A stretch of 11,598 nt of DNA from Agrocybe praecox (GCA_964017145.1 CAXHKQ010000132.1:1-11598), one strand, 5' to 3'. Positions 1 through 7,479 are shown, counted from the stretch's first letter. The notes: generated from the sequence alone by a model not told the origin. Program-made: numbers and translations.

Positions 1-75
1 AGTATTATAGTGAAGGTCTGAGAGTTGAAAAAAAATATACTACAGTTTTGTCATGAGGGCTATCTCTGAAGAGTT
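1..75. repeat. Partial dispersed repeat at window edge
   Basis: The stretch at 24-50 contains AAAAAAATATACTACAGTTT, which recurs in the middle of the long inverted-repeat element at 6456-6476. Looser similarity continues on both sides: both copies have a GAGTTG just before it and a G-rich GCTAT block just after. I read this as the edge of another copy of that element or of something nested in it. The rest of the copy lies outside the window or has diverged beyond recognition. Confidence 0.5.
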
Positions 76-754
76 GGAGCCAGTCAAAAAGGTCATATTT
101 CGATACTCCCATACAAAAACGCAATCTTGAATTGCTCATTAACGTCCGCCTTCCGCCACAAGGTCCATTGGCAAGAAACCTGACACACGTATTTCTTTAT
201 TTTGCATCTAGTTTCTACCCTGTAAAAGATTCTTCGATTGCGTTCCATCAAACCCTGACTCTCCCCTCGTTAGACTAAACTATTTTATTTTTGAAGCCTG
301 TGAAGTTCGTAATGGACTGAACACTTGAGGAGGAAATATAATATAATACAATATATAATACGCAGTGTCATCATCATTAGCTGGAAACAAAGGCGAAATC
401 ATTAAATTTGACTATGAATTACAGCTCCATCTACGGAATTCTTCAGATTTATTCTCAAATAATATTTATTTCCAAATTCGATAAAGTGGCTCCATGCTCA
501 AGCCCAAGACATATCATTTGAATACGAAAGTCGAAATCATGAAAAGGCGTATTTCGCAGGAGTTAGCGACGACATCTTTTTGAATGTGATCGAGATTTTG
601 TATGACCGCTGAATTAAGGCTATCAATCTAAAAGAAAGCTATGTACGGGGAATAAAACAGTTTTCATCAGAAATGTTGTCCTTATGTCTCAGGCCGGAGA
701 CTCAATGACCCCACTTGTTATGCCATCAGAAATGTCGATCAAACTGGTTGAAAA
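76..754. other. Intergenic stretch, no confident gene
   Basis: No gene with both a start and consistent splice sites can be supported here. Two overlapping readings look protein-like. On the plus strand a frame is open from about 463 to the stop at 610-612, including YFAGVSDDIFLNVIEILYDR just before the stop. On the minus strand a frame open from about 637 down to about 514 follows a good splice-acceptor tract (CTTTCTTTTAG) and begins IDSLNSAVIQNLDHIQKD. They cover the same bases on opposite strands, so at most one is likely to be real. AT-rich DNA near 340-360 carries a short run of ATATAAT-like repeats. Confidence 0.35.
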
Positions 755-1099
755 TTATATTTCGATTGTTTTAATCCAATTAAACCAATCAGATACTGTT
801 TTCTTCCACAACTTGCTCTGCGGAACTTTTTCGCCATTCACGGTACAATCGCCGTTGTTACAATTGATGGCGAGTCCATCGCCTTTCTTGCTATTGCCAA
901 GATTCACGATCTGACGGACTTTGCCCCCATTGCCACCGTTGAAAATGTTGTGCAGGTATTCGACATCTGCGCTCAGCCTGCATTAGCATGCACGATATCA
1001 ACTGTGAACAATTGACACAAATAAATTCAAAAATAGGCTTCTTCTAGATAAATTCTGTGTTAATCTTACCACTGTTATGAAGAAATGTTTACGATTCAT
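755..1099 (-). CDS. Gene B: small secreted Gly/Asn-rich protein (two exons, frame problem)
   Basis: I do not recognise the family. The body exon runs from 976 down to the stop TAA at 757-755 and encodes 73 residues: an N-terminal LSADVEYLHN, a Gly/Asn segment (FNGGNGG), a cysteine pair in INCNNGDC, and a Trp/Lys-rich tail (SKLWKK, DWFNWIKT). A likely first exon is 1099-1070, ATG encoding MNRKHFFITV, with donor GTG|GTAAGA. An acceptor CACAG|TTG at 1001 would extend it to LISCMLMQA, giving a convincing signal peptide. However, that frame and the body frame differ by one base between about 978 and 962. The alternative acceptor at 977 also has the wrong phase. So either there is one extra base (mutation or sequence error) or the true first exon is elsewhere. 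The start lies only 90 bp after the stop of gene A on the same strand. The C-x-N-G-x-C motif is shared with gene A. No clear poly(A) signal is seen close to the stop. Confidence 0.5.
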
Positions 1100-1188
1100 A
1101 TTGAAGATTGTAGCGGTTGTATCGTTGATATTAATAAGTTGAACGTCCTACGCACGAGTCAGCAAAAACAGATGTGTGCTGAATTCGT

Positions 1189-1417
1189 TCAGTTATCGAA
1201 GCACTGGCCGTTTATACAGATACTATGACCACCGTTGCCGCGACCATTCCCGGCGAGAAAGAATCTTCGCACCTGATCCTCGATCTAAGGATATTCAAGT
1301 GTTATTGGTGTTTTATATATTTTTTGAATAATGCTATGAGTTTACCGTCTCTCCTGGAATCGGAAACGTTGCAAGTACGGCACAGATGATAATTTGAAAA
1401 ATAAATACGCCCAGCAT
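1189..1417 (-). CDS. Gene A: 55-aa secreted peptide, two exons
   Basis: This is a complete tiny gene of unknown family. Exon 1 (1417-1346, 24 codons) encodes a signal peptide, MLGVFIFQIIICAVLA, then TFPIPGET, and ends at donor ACG|GTAAAC. A 61-bp intron (1345-1285) ends in CCTTAG. Exon 2 (1284-1189) is joined in phase 0 and encodes IEDQVRRFFLAGNGRGNGGH, then SICINGQCFDN and a stop TGA. The predicted mature peptide is about 39 residues with one Cys pair (C-INGQ-C), a Gly/Asn hinge and an amphipathic N-terminal part. Splice phase, splice consensus, hydrophobic start and an upstream TATA box all agree, which is hard to get by chance in so short a stretch. Signal plus Cys pair plus Gly-rich segment suggests an extracellular peptide (structural, immune or signalling); this is inference. 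It lies between gene C upstream and gene B downstream, all in the same orientation. Confidence 0.65.
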
Positions 1418-1469
1418 CGCCTAGAGATCGGTAGAGAATACACTATATCGTATTCGCAATAACAGCTAC

Positions 1470-1476
1470 ATTTATA
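1470..1476 (-). promoter_or_regulatory. TATA box of gene A
   Basis: The minus strand reads CTATAAATG here, a near-consensus TATA box. The start codon of gene A is about 55 bases downstream, so a transcription start about 30 bases after the TATA box would leave a 5' leader of roughly 25-30 nt, normal for small insect secreted-peptide genes. Confidence 0.55.
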
Positions 1477-1566
1477 GATATCAGTCTGAGCAAATTATCA
1501 ACAACCGTTAATCTACCCACAATAATCCACTCTCATCACTCTCTCATCGCGTTTCCGAACAGTGTA

Positions 1567-1572
1567 TTTAAT
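1567..1572 (-). terminator. Putative poly(A) signal of gene C
   Basis: The minus strand reads ATTAAA 48 nt beyond the stop codon of gene C. ATTAAA is the commonest variant of the AATAAA polyadenylation signal. Support is positional only. Confidence 0.35.
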
Positions 1573-1619
1573 AATATCAACAAAAATGATGAAAGATCTC
1601 CCCTCATTTCTTATCACTC

Positions 1620-3319
1620 TCACGTCGTATTGCGCAGCAAACCGTTCAGCAAATTCCCCACCACTCCACGGTCCGTCTGTCCGCCACGTCCGCCACGTCC
1701 GCGGCGTCTTCGGCGCCGAGCTGGGTTTCCGCCTCCACCTCCTCCGCCTCCGCCGCCGCCGCCGCCGCCACCACCTCCCAAAACCCAATCCCAGTCCACC
1801 CTCCGCGTCCGCTCCCAGCAGCCCACGGACACCACCTCCAGGTCCCAGCAATCGCCACCCGGACCGCCTAGCAGTCCAGTGCCCAACTGACCCAGAACGC
1901 CTCCGTTACTGCCGCCCAAAGCACTGGCAACTGGTAGGAGAAGGGATCCCAGTCCGCCGCCGCCTCCACCTCCTCCGCCTCCCAGTCCCAAGGAACCGCC
2001 CAAGCCGCCGCCCAAGCCGCCACCACCGCCACCTCCCAAAGAGCCTCCTCCACCCAGTCCGCCTCCCGGTCCAACGAGCCGCCTCCTCCCAGTCCGCCTC
2101 CATATCCGCCACCCGCTCCAACATGTACACCTCCTCCTCCCGCCCCGCCACGCCGCCTCGACCTCTCGCACTCGCATCGATCGCATTCCTCACCCCTCAA
2201 CATTCGTGCTGGCATCCACATTCGGATTGGACTGCACGTAGATCGGATTGATCAGCACATCGCCACGCGCATTCCGTGGAACCCGCGTGCGGCTGCCATC
2301 GCGCAATCTCGCTCCGCCAACCAGCTGAATGTTCGTGTGGTCATTATAGCCACCGCCACCGCCGCCGCCGATGTTGATGCTACCACCACGGCCGCCGCCG
2401 CCAACCATCCAAGTCATCCAAGTCATCGAGCACCGCAAAACTATTCCCGCCGCCGCCGCCGCCGCCGGCTCCGCTCAGCCCCAGGCCAATTCCGCCTCGA
2501 CCTCGACCGCCCCACCGAATGCCCCCACCGCCCACCGCCATCCAGCCCAAACGAAGCCTGCGCTCCTCCGCGCGCCGAATTCCGTGTGGCAATGCCGATT
2601 CCGTTGCCACTGCGTGCATTGCGGTTGCCAATCACTCCGCCCACTCCCTGCGACTTGAGGTCAATGTTCACTGTGCCGCTGTTGTGCGGCGCATTGACGC
2701 GAATGTTATTGGAGACACCGCCGCCGCGGCCGCCGATGCCGCCACCCGCATCGAGGTCTCCATCGCCGTCTAGTCCTAAGGCGCCGCCGAGGTTCACTGC
2801 CACACCGAATGTGTTCGGAGTCTGGGATTGTGGGAGGTGAGACTTGGTTAGCTATGGGCTATGACATTCTCAACTAACTTCGACAAATGAACTCAACGAA
2901 TTTCGACGAATGAATAATACTGGAACTAGCTAGCTGGAATTGTGGGAGGTAAGTCTTGATTAGTTATGACATTCTCAACCAACTCTGATAATCTTTGAAA
3001 TATTCCTGTCGACTCTTCTCGAATAGAAACTTGATTGATTGCAAAAAGGCCTAGCATATCTATTAAAATGATCTTAAAGATTTTTGTCGATTAAAACATA
3101 CTGGAACTAGCTAGCTGGAATTGTAGGTGGTAAGTCTTGATTATAGCTATGATATTCTCAACTTACTCTGACAATATTCGAACTATTTCTGCCGAATCTA
3201 CAATTGCGGAACAGTTCTAGCATATCTATACATATGAACTTAATAGTCTATGCAATTTATCAACTCACGATCTGAACCAGAATCACTAGCACTGTGGCGC
3301 TGAGAGTCAGGCACCGCAT
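1620..3319 (-). CDS. Gene C: large Gly-rich secreted protein, reading frame broken by about 7 indels
   Basis: Exon 1 (3319-3269) encodes the signal peptide MRCLTLSATVLVILVQI and ends in phase 0 at donor ATC|GTGAGT. The intron (3268-2822, 447 bp) ends CACAATCCCAG, and exon 2 starts at 2821 with TPNTFGVAVNLGGALGLDGD. The body is Gly-rich: a mixed region with NSGTVNIDLKSQG and VIGNRNARSGNGIGIATRN, a GGGG/AVLDDLDDLDG patch, a segment with NDHTNIQLVGG and INPIYVQSNPNVDAST, then long GGGGSLG and GGLG repeats, a run of about 17 Gly, a basic patch (ARRRRRRGRGGRGG) and a C-terminus ending LLNGLLRNTT before TGA at 1622-1620. The sensible reading changes frame near 2535, 2402, 2194, 2145, 2071, 1853 and 1780, each by one base in a G-rich tract. 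Corrected, the protein would be about 417 aa. Promoter, splice sites and stop look intact, so sequence error or very recent decay is more likely than an old pseudogene. The family is not recognised; an extracellular structural (cuticle- or silk-like) role is possible. Confidence 0.6.
2822..3250 (-). repeat. Tandem triplication within the gene C intron
   Basis: Three diverged direct copies start at about 2822, 2934 and 3115 on the plus strand. Each opens with CTGG(A/G)ATTGT(G/A)GG and continues GGTAAGTCTTGATTA and TATGACATTCTCAACTAAC-like blocks. Copies 2 and 3 are preceded by GGAACTAGCTAG. On the sense (minus) strand each copy carries a near-duplicate of the gene's 3' splice acceptor, CACAAT(T/C)CCAG, so the intron seems to have grown by duplicating its own acceptor region. 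Spacing is 112 and then 181 bp. Confidence 0.75.
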
Positions 3320-3352
3320 TTCTGTCGCTTCGCTTGTCGCCGCCTGCGGTTG

Positions 3353-3391
3353 GACTGTGTGGCCGTCGAATCACGGCCAAGCGGTTTTATT
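3353..3391 (-). promoter_or_regulatory. Core promoter of gene C
   Basis: The minus strand has a TATA-like AATAAAA at 3391-3385. About 33 bases downstream it has ACAGTC (3358-3353), which resembles the insect initiator around the transcription start. The start codon follows about 35 nt later at 3319. The spacing fits a TATA/Inr promoter; the elements themselves are weak matches. Confidence 0.45.
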
Positions 3392-4261
3392 GGCATGCTG
3401 GACAGTGAAAATCACGAACTCAAGGAACAAATGACGTAGGAGCCAAAACAGGCGGCGGAGGGTGTGTGTTTGAGAGCATGTGGTTTGTCGGGGTGATGTA
3501 GTAACATTTTGTCATTCCGTCTGGCATCGATGGGGGTGAATATACCCTCAAGAATCAGTAATTCGGCAGCTGTGCAAATATGCCGAGAACGCGGAAATAT
3601 GGAGGCTGAATGAATGAATGTATGATCACGAATGAAAAGGAAAACATTGTCAGTTCCAAATGCACAATGTCGTTATTACGAGCATATTGGCGATCATAGT
3701 AGTCAGAAGTCAGCCACTTATGCCATGTTGGCGTTGGCACCCAGTGTTGAAGCTGAACAAACCTTCGGATCTATGGGCAAATGTAGGGTCAGGTGTCAGG
3801 TGACCGGAATGTAGGAAATTGGTTCATATCAATAGAATCATCGAGTTGTACCTTGTTATTCCATTAGACCCTGTTCGAACCGTTAAAATTCGTGTGAAGC
3901 TTTCAAATTGTCTGCAATCATACTTTCATTTGGGTATTGCGAACGTTTCGAAAGCTTCGCCAACAGCACCATGAGTAAACTTTGCTATAAAATAATGTCG
4001 AATGTTTTAATTGTCATTCTGTAGATGATCTATATTATTATCATCATGAACTAGAAGTCCTCATAACTTACATTGATACTTGAATCTCAATCCCCAAACT
4101 CATAATCTCTCAGATGGTATAATCGTTTTTAATATGTTCACCCATGATGCGCACTTTGCACACATTTGTTTTACATTCGCATTTGTTATAGGTCCGCTTT
4201 GATGTCGGACGGACTTGGTCAGTAACACCTGGGTCTGACTACCCCCCATCTGCACTCGCCC
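3392..4261. other. Intergenic stretch between genes C and D
   Basis: I see no confident gene. A plus-strand frame at 3632-3814 ends with a hydrophobic stretch and a Cys pair (YAMLALAPSVEAEQTF then GKCRVRC) after a possible acceptor at 3705-3708, but no matching first exon was found. Another plus-strand start at 3971 has good context and encodes MSKLCYKIMSNVLIVIL, then stops, or could splice at CT|GTAGAT. Both are weak. ATTAAA on the minus strand at 4011-4006 could be the poly(A) signal of gene D, giving a 3' UTR of about 250 nt. Confidence 0.3.
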
Positions 4262-4908
4262 TCACACTCCAACCCTCGTTGCCGCTCTCAACGTAGCCGC
4301 CGGCCTCAGCGTGCCCAACAATCCGGACACCACATTTCCACCGCCGCCGCCGCCCAGCAGTCCGCCCGTTCCCAGCGAAGCTTTCACATTGCTGCGAATG
4401 CCGGTGCCCGTTGCGCTGCCCAGCACCTGACGATCGTCCTCATCCTCGTCGGCGGGGTCGTCGTTTTCCTCGCCGAGCGGCGGACGTCGTCGACTCTTCG
4501 CGATCTCATCGGCTGCCGCCACAACGGCCGCCGCCTCGGCCGCTTTGCCCTTGGTGATGGTGCTGATGGCACTGACATCGGCCACCTGATTGCCGCCCAC
4601 TGTGCTCTGTTCCAAGCCGGTGATGCCGTTCTGGTTGCCACCAGAGACGGCCGCCAGAGGGCTGAGTGCACCGATATCGTCCAGAAGGCAGATAACCTGG
4701 GAGCGAAATGATTGACGGAAAGAATTGGTTTATTATAATATAGCCGGTGAAAAAATAACCCCCCGAGCCCCGAGTAATAACTGAGCGATAACGATCGATT
4801 GAAGCTTAAAGCTTCGCGTGCATTTGATAGGTGAACATTCGCGCTTCTTACCTGTGTCACTGCGCCCAGTTGTAGCACTAACAGTGCCAATCCGTAGCTG
4901 CTGAACAT
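4262..4908 (-). CDS. Gene D: 163-aa secreted Ala/Gly-rich protein with acidic segment
   Basis: Exon 1 (4908-4852, 19 codons) encodes MFSSYGLALLVLQLGAVTQ and ends at a perfect donor CAG|GTAAGA. A 155-bp intron (4851-4697) ends CGCTCCCAG. Exon 2 (4696-4262) joins in phase 0 and starts VICLLDDIGALSPLAAVSGG. The signal peptide therefore spans the junction. Residues 68-86 are Ala-rich and probably helical (KGKAAEAAAVVAAADEIAK). Residues 86-90 are basic (KSRRR), a possible convertase site, followed by a strongly acidic stretch at 94-109 (GEENDDPADEDEDDRQ). Residues 128-147 are Gly-rich (GTGGLLGGGGGGN, VVSGLLG), and the protein ends TLRAATRVGV before TGA. There are no cysteines apart from Cys22. The layout matches gene C and is similar to gene A: split signal peptide, phase-0 intron, Gly-rich body, minus strand. 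Reading through the intron instead gives a longer but unnatural protein. The family is not recognised. Confidence 0.75.
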
Positions 4909-4998
4909 CGTTGACTATCGGATTTGTGCTGGTCCGATCTCATCGATGCGCCCAAACGGGATTTTTGCTGTGTGTATCACGCGCAAATGGCTTGCCTG

Positions 4999-5006
4999 TA
5001 TTTATC
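4999..5006 (-). promoter_or_regulatory. TATA-like element of gene D
   Basis: The minus strand reads GGATAAATACAG. About 30 nt downstream is ACACACAGC, a weak initiator match, and the start codon of gene D is about 95 nt away. The arrangement parallels the gene C promoter. Confidence 0.4.
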
Positions 5007-5009
5007 CGA

Positions 5010-5344
5010 TTCGGTGAAGTGGACCACCATAGTGGTCGATCAATAAGACGCGATCGTGATCATCATTGATTTTGTGTCGCTACGACATTGTTGAAGTTTG
5101 AACAGGTGCGCAGATTGATTGACAAATTGCAAGTGCGTGAACGTGAACAGGGTGTAGAACCCCAAAAAATTCAACGAGAAATGCTTTATTTGTAGATTTA
5201 TTCGCATTTTGGCAATATTGAAGTAAACTGATACTTTGCAAGCGGACTTGTTTGGCAATATTGTGAAAAATATCTTCATTCGGATAAAATAGTTATAAGG
5301 TTTAGGAATTAGTTAGCTAGCGATGGACACTGAACCGAATAATC
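5010..5344. other. Intergenic stretch upstream of gene D
   Basis: No confident gene. A plus-strand frame, open from about 5072 to a TAG at about 5196, reads as a charged helix (KFEQVRRLIDKLQVRERE) but has no start or splice support. The opposite strand also has an open frame over 5040-5279. A 13-bp direct repeat TTTGGCAATATTG occurs at 5208-5220 and 5251-5263. Confidence 0.3.
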
Positions 5345-5470
5345 TATTTGTACCTGTAGAAGTATTTTTCATATTACGAAAACAATATTTTTTTAGTAAT
5401 ATGAAAAAATATATATTTGTAGCTGTAAAAAAAATCTATGTGTACAGCTACAAATACTAGCTACAAATAC
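5345..5470. repeat. Nested hairpin cluster
   Basis: Two adjacent hairpins lie inside a looser outer inverted repeat. Hairpin 1 pairs TATTTTTCATATTAC (5363-5377) with GTAATATGAAAAAATA (5396-5411). Hairpin 2 pairs TTTGTAGCTGTA (5416-5427) with a perfect complement TACAGCTACAAA (5443-5454). Outer segments TATTTGTACCTGTAGAAGTA (from 5345) and CTAGCTACAAATAC (to 5470) also pair. It ends in a short (ACAAAT)n run next to the pogo-type MITE. A decayed foldback element is the simplest reading. Confidence 0.6.
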
Positions 5471-5481
5471 AAATACAAATA

Positions 5482-6073
5482 CAGTAAAACCTCCCTAAGC
5501 CGGAACCTCCCTAAGCCGGAATTCTCGCTAAGCCGGAAAACATCTTCGGTCCCGAGAACCTTGAACACGATTTGTATGAAAATCGACCTCTGTAAGCCGG
5601 AAACTCTCTGAGCCGGAAACGGAAACCACTTTACAATTTTTCAGTGTTAACTGAACCTCTGTAAGACGGAAAATGTTGTTTTTCCATATACAAAAATTAG
5701 TCAAACTCATTAGAAATAGTTCAAATATAACTATAGTTTGAAAAATTGAGTTTCCCGCATTTCCGACATACACGAAACGCTAAAACTCGTTACAAATTGT
5801 TCGAAATTCTTATATCGAGTTATCCGAAGAATTTTTGTTTCATCGAATTACCTTGACGCGACAAAAATAGTAGAATAGAATGACTCCAAACAGTTTATTT
5901 GTGGAATTATGCTGTTTAAGGGTATTTTAATACACATTAAACTCACGTTTCATGTGTTCTGTTATTCTTGATTTTTTTAAGTCTTGAAAAAATGACCTCC
6001 CTAAGCCGGAAACTCCGCTAAGCCGGAATTTTTTGTCGGTCCCTTGCGATTCCGGCTTAGGGAGGTTTTACTG
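5482..6073. mobile_element. pogo/Tigger-type MITE, 592 bp, TA target site duplication
   Basis: The ends are 24-bp perfect terminal inverted repeats beginning CAGTAAAACCTCCCTAAGCC, and both are flanked by TA (5480-5481 and 6074-6075). CAGT ends with a TA duplication are typical of the pogo/Tigger branch of Tc1/mariner transposons. The motif CTAAGCCGGAA and close variants recur next to both ends (for example around 5512, 5529, 5583 and 6001-6026), as expected for repeated subterminal transposase-binding sites. No transposase frame is present, so the element is non-autonomous. Undamaged termini suggest a fairly recent insertion. Confidence 0.85.
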
Positions 6074-6109
6074 TACTATGACATATACAAATAGATTACA
6101 CTGCACCAC

Positions 6110-6950
6110 AACCGAAAAAATGAAAAATTGGGTTTATTGATGGTCTTCGGCGATATTGGCGTATGTTGTATTTTTCGACATGATTTCAGAAAATAGTCTA
6201 TAACTCATATTCGAATTTTCGTAGACCGATATTCCGCATATAAAATAAAAACTTATTGAAAATGCCACAATTCATTTTGACATTGTGTCGGGCTCATGTT
6301 CACAGATCCAGAGTTATCATGCATCAAAAGTGCGAAAAGTTCAAAAAATTGCAAGAAATATGAAAATGTTCCGATACTTTGTGACAGAAATGTATGGGTG
6401 GCCAATAAAAATGTCAAACTGAAGATGCACCATTTTAGACATTTTTGAGTTGCACAAAAAAATATACTACAGTTTTGGTCTGCGTGCTATATTGTAGAAG
6501 TTAAATTGAAGACGTTTTCCTACGTTGGTCCAAAATGATACAATTTCTACATTGTTTATATTTCACAACACCTGCATTCGGCCCTACAAAAATTTAACTC
6601 GACAGCTTTGAAGATGCGCAATATTTCAAGCTACCGGATCAGAGAAATAACATTTCGGGATTTTCCGTATTTTCATCATTACAGTTGCTCGCGTGACTAT
6701 ATTTTCATAATTTTTGCACTTTTTTGAACTTTTTTTTACTTTTGATGCATGTAACTCTGAAACTATGAACATGAGTCCAACACAATGTCAACATGAATTG
6801 TAGCATTTTCAATAAGCTTTCATTTCATATGCGAAATATCGGTCTACGAAATTTAGAATATGAGATAAAGACAATTTTCTGAGGACATGTCGAAAAATAC
6901 AACATACGCCAAAATCGCCGGAAGCCATCCAAAAACATTTTTTTTTATTT
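6110..6950. mobile_element. Long inverted-repeat (foldback/MITE-like) element
   Basis: Arms of about 230 bp at about 6137-6369 and 6703-6934 are inverted copies of each other at roughly 80-85 percent by eye. Shared blocks include GGCGTATGTTGTATTTTTCG, CGTAGACCGATATT, CTTATTGAAAATGC and ATGCATCAAAAG. The spacer of about 330 bp (6370-6702) has no long ORF and contains a 20-mer also found at the window start. Exact ends and any target duplication are not clear. It begins about 35 bp after the pogo-type MITE. The family is not recognised. Confidence 0.7.
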
Positions 6951-7384
6951 TGGATTCTTGATTAGGAAATAAAAGCACATTATAATATTGCATACAAAAG
7001 GAGGGATTATGATTTTGTTATTCAGTTCAGTGCTGAATTATGCTGAATTATCTTGTACCCTTCCGAACAAACATTCACTTCCTTCAATATTTTACAAAAA
7101 ACACATGAAGATGAATACCCTGAATTGAATCGAGTCACGTTTGGACCACTCTGTTCATATATTAACTTTACGCAAGAGAATAATTTCGCTGCCGCTGCCG
7201 GCGCAAACACAAAACAGATGCTCTTCTGCCGCCTGTCGATTCTACGCAAATTCGGCTTTCATCATTCACGCTTCTGTTTACCGGCCTATGCAAATATCTA
7301 CACACGCCACAAAAAAAGAATGCGACAATGCGTCGGCGTCAACATCGGCGCAAATTTGCCTAAATCCCATTCATGATGATCGAA
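6951..7384 (+). promoter_or_regulatory. Upstream region of gene E
   Basis: This stretch becomes less AT-rich towards gene E. It holds an octamer ATGCAAAT at 7289-7296, the classic POU-factor binding site, about 95 bp before the TATA box. A plus-strand frame open over 7053-7376 lacks an ATG at its start and overlaps this likely promoter, so I do not call it. No other gene is seen. Confidence 0.3.
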
Positions 7385-7392
7385 TATAAATA
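7385..7392 (+). promoter_or_regulatory. TATA box of gene E
   Basis: TATAAATA is a consensus TATA box 95 bp before the start codon. It predicts transcription starting around 7415-7433, where CTCAGCTC at 7431-7438 is a weak initiator match, with a 5' leader of about 45-65 nt. Confidence 0.65.
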
Positions 7393-7479
7393 CCCGACCA
7401 GATTGCGATGGATTGTCGTATTCCAACGCACTCAGCTCAACTTCACAGTCGCATCATCCCCAAAAATACACACCGCAAT

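Noticed and set aside
1562..2251. Long plus-strand Pro/Arg/Ser-rich frame (229 codons) and other plus-strand frames to 2840
   Set aside because: They are the antisense shadow of the Gly-codon repeats of gene C. The minus strand has the signal exon, splice sites and coherent repeats; the plus strand has no such support.
4384..4908. 174-codon minus-strand frame reading straight through from the gene D start
   Set aside because: It runs through a consensus GT-AG intron and then translates the second exon in the wrong frame. The spliced form keeps phase and gives a coherent protein.
5040..5279. Minus-strand 79-codon frame starting MKIFFTILPNK
   Set aside because: The hydrophobic start is broken by Pro, Asn and Lys early, no promoter or splice context is seen, and the opposite strand is equally open.
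7053..7376. Plus-strand 107-codon frame upstream of gene E
   Set aside because: It lacks an ATG at its start, overlaps the promoter region, and shows no signal peptide or domain.
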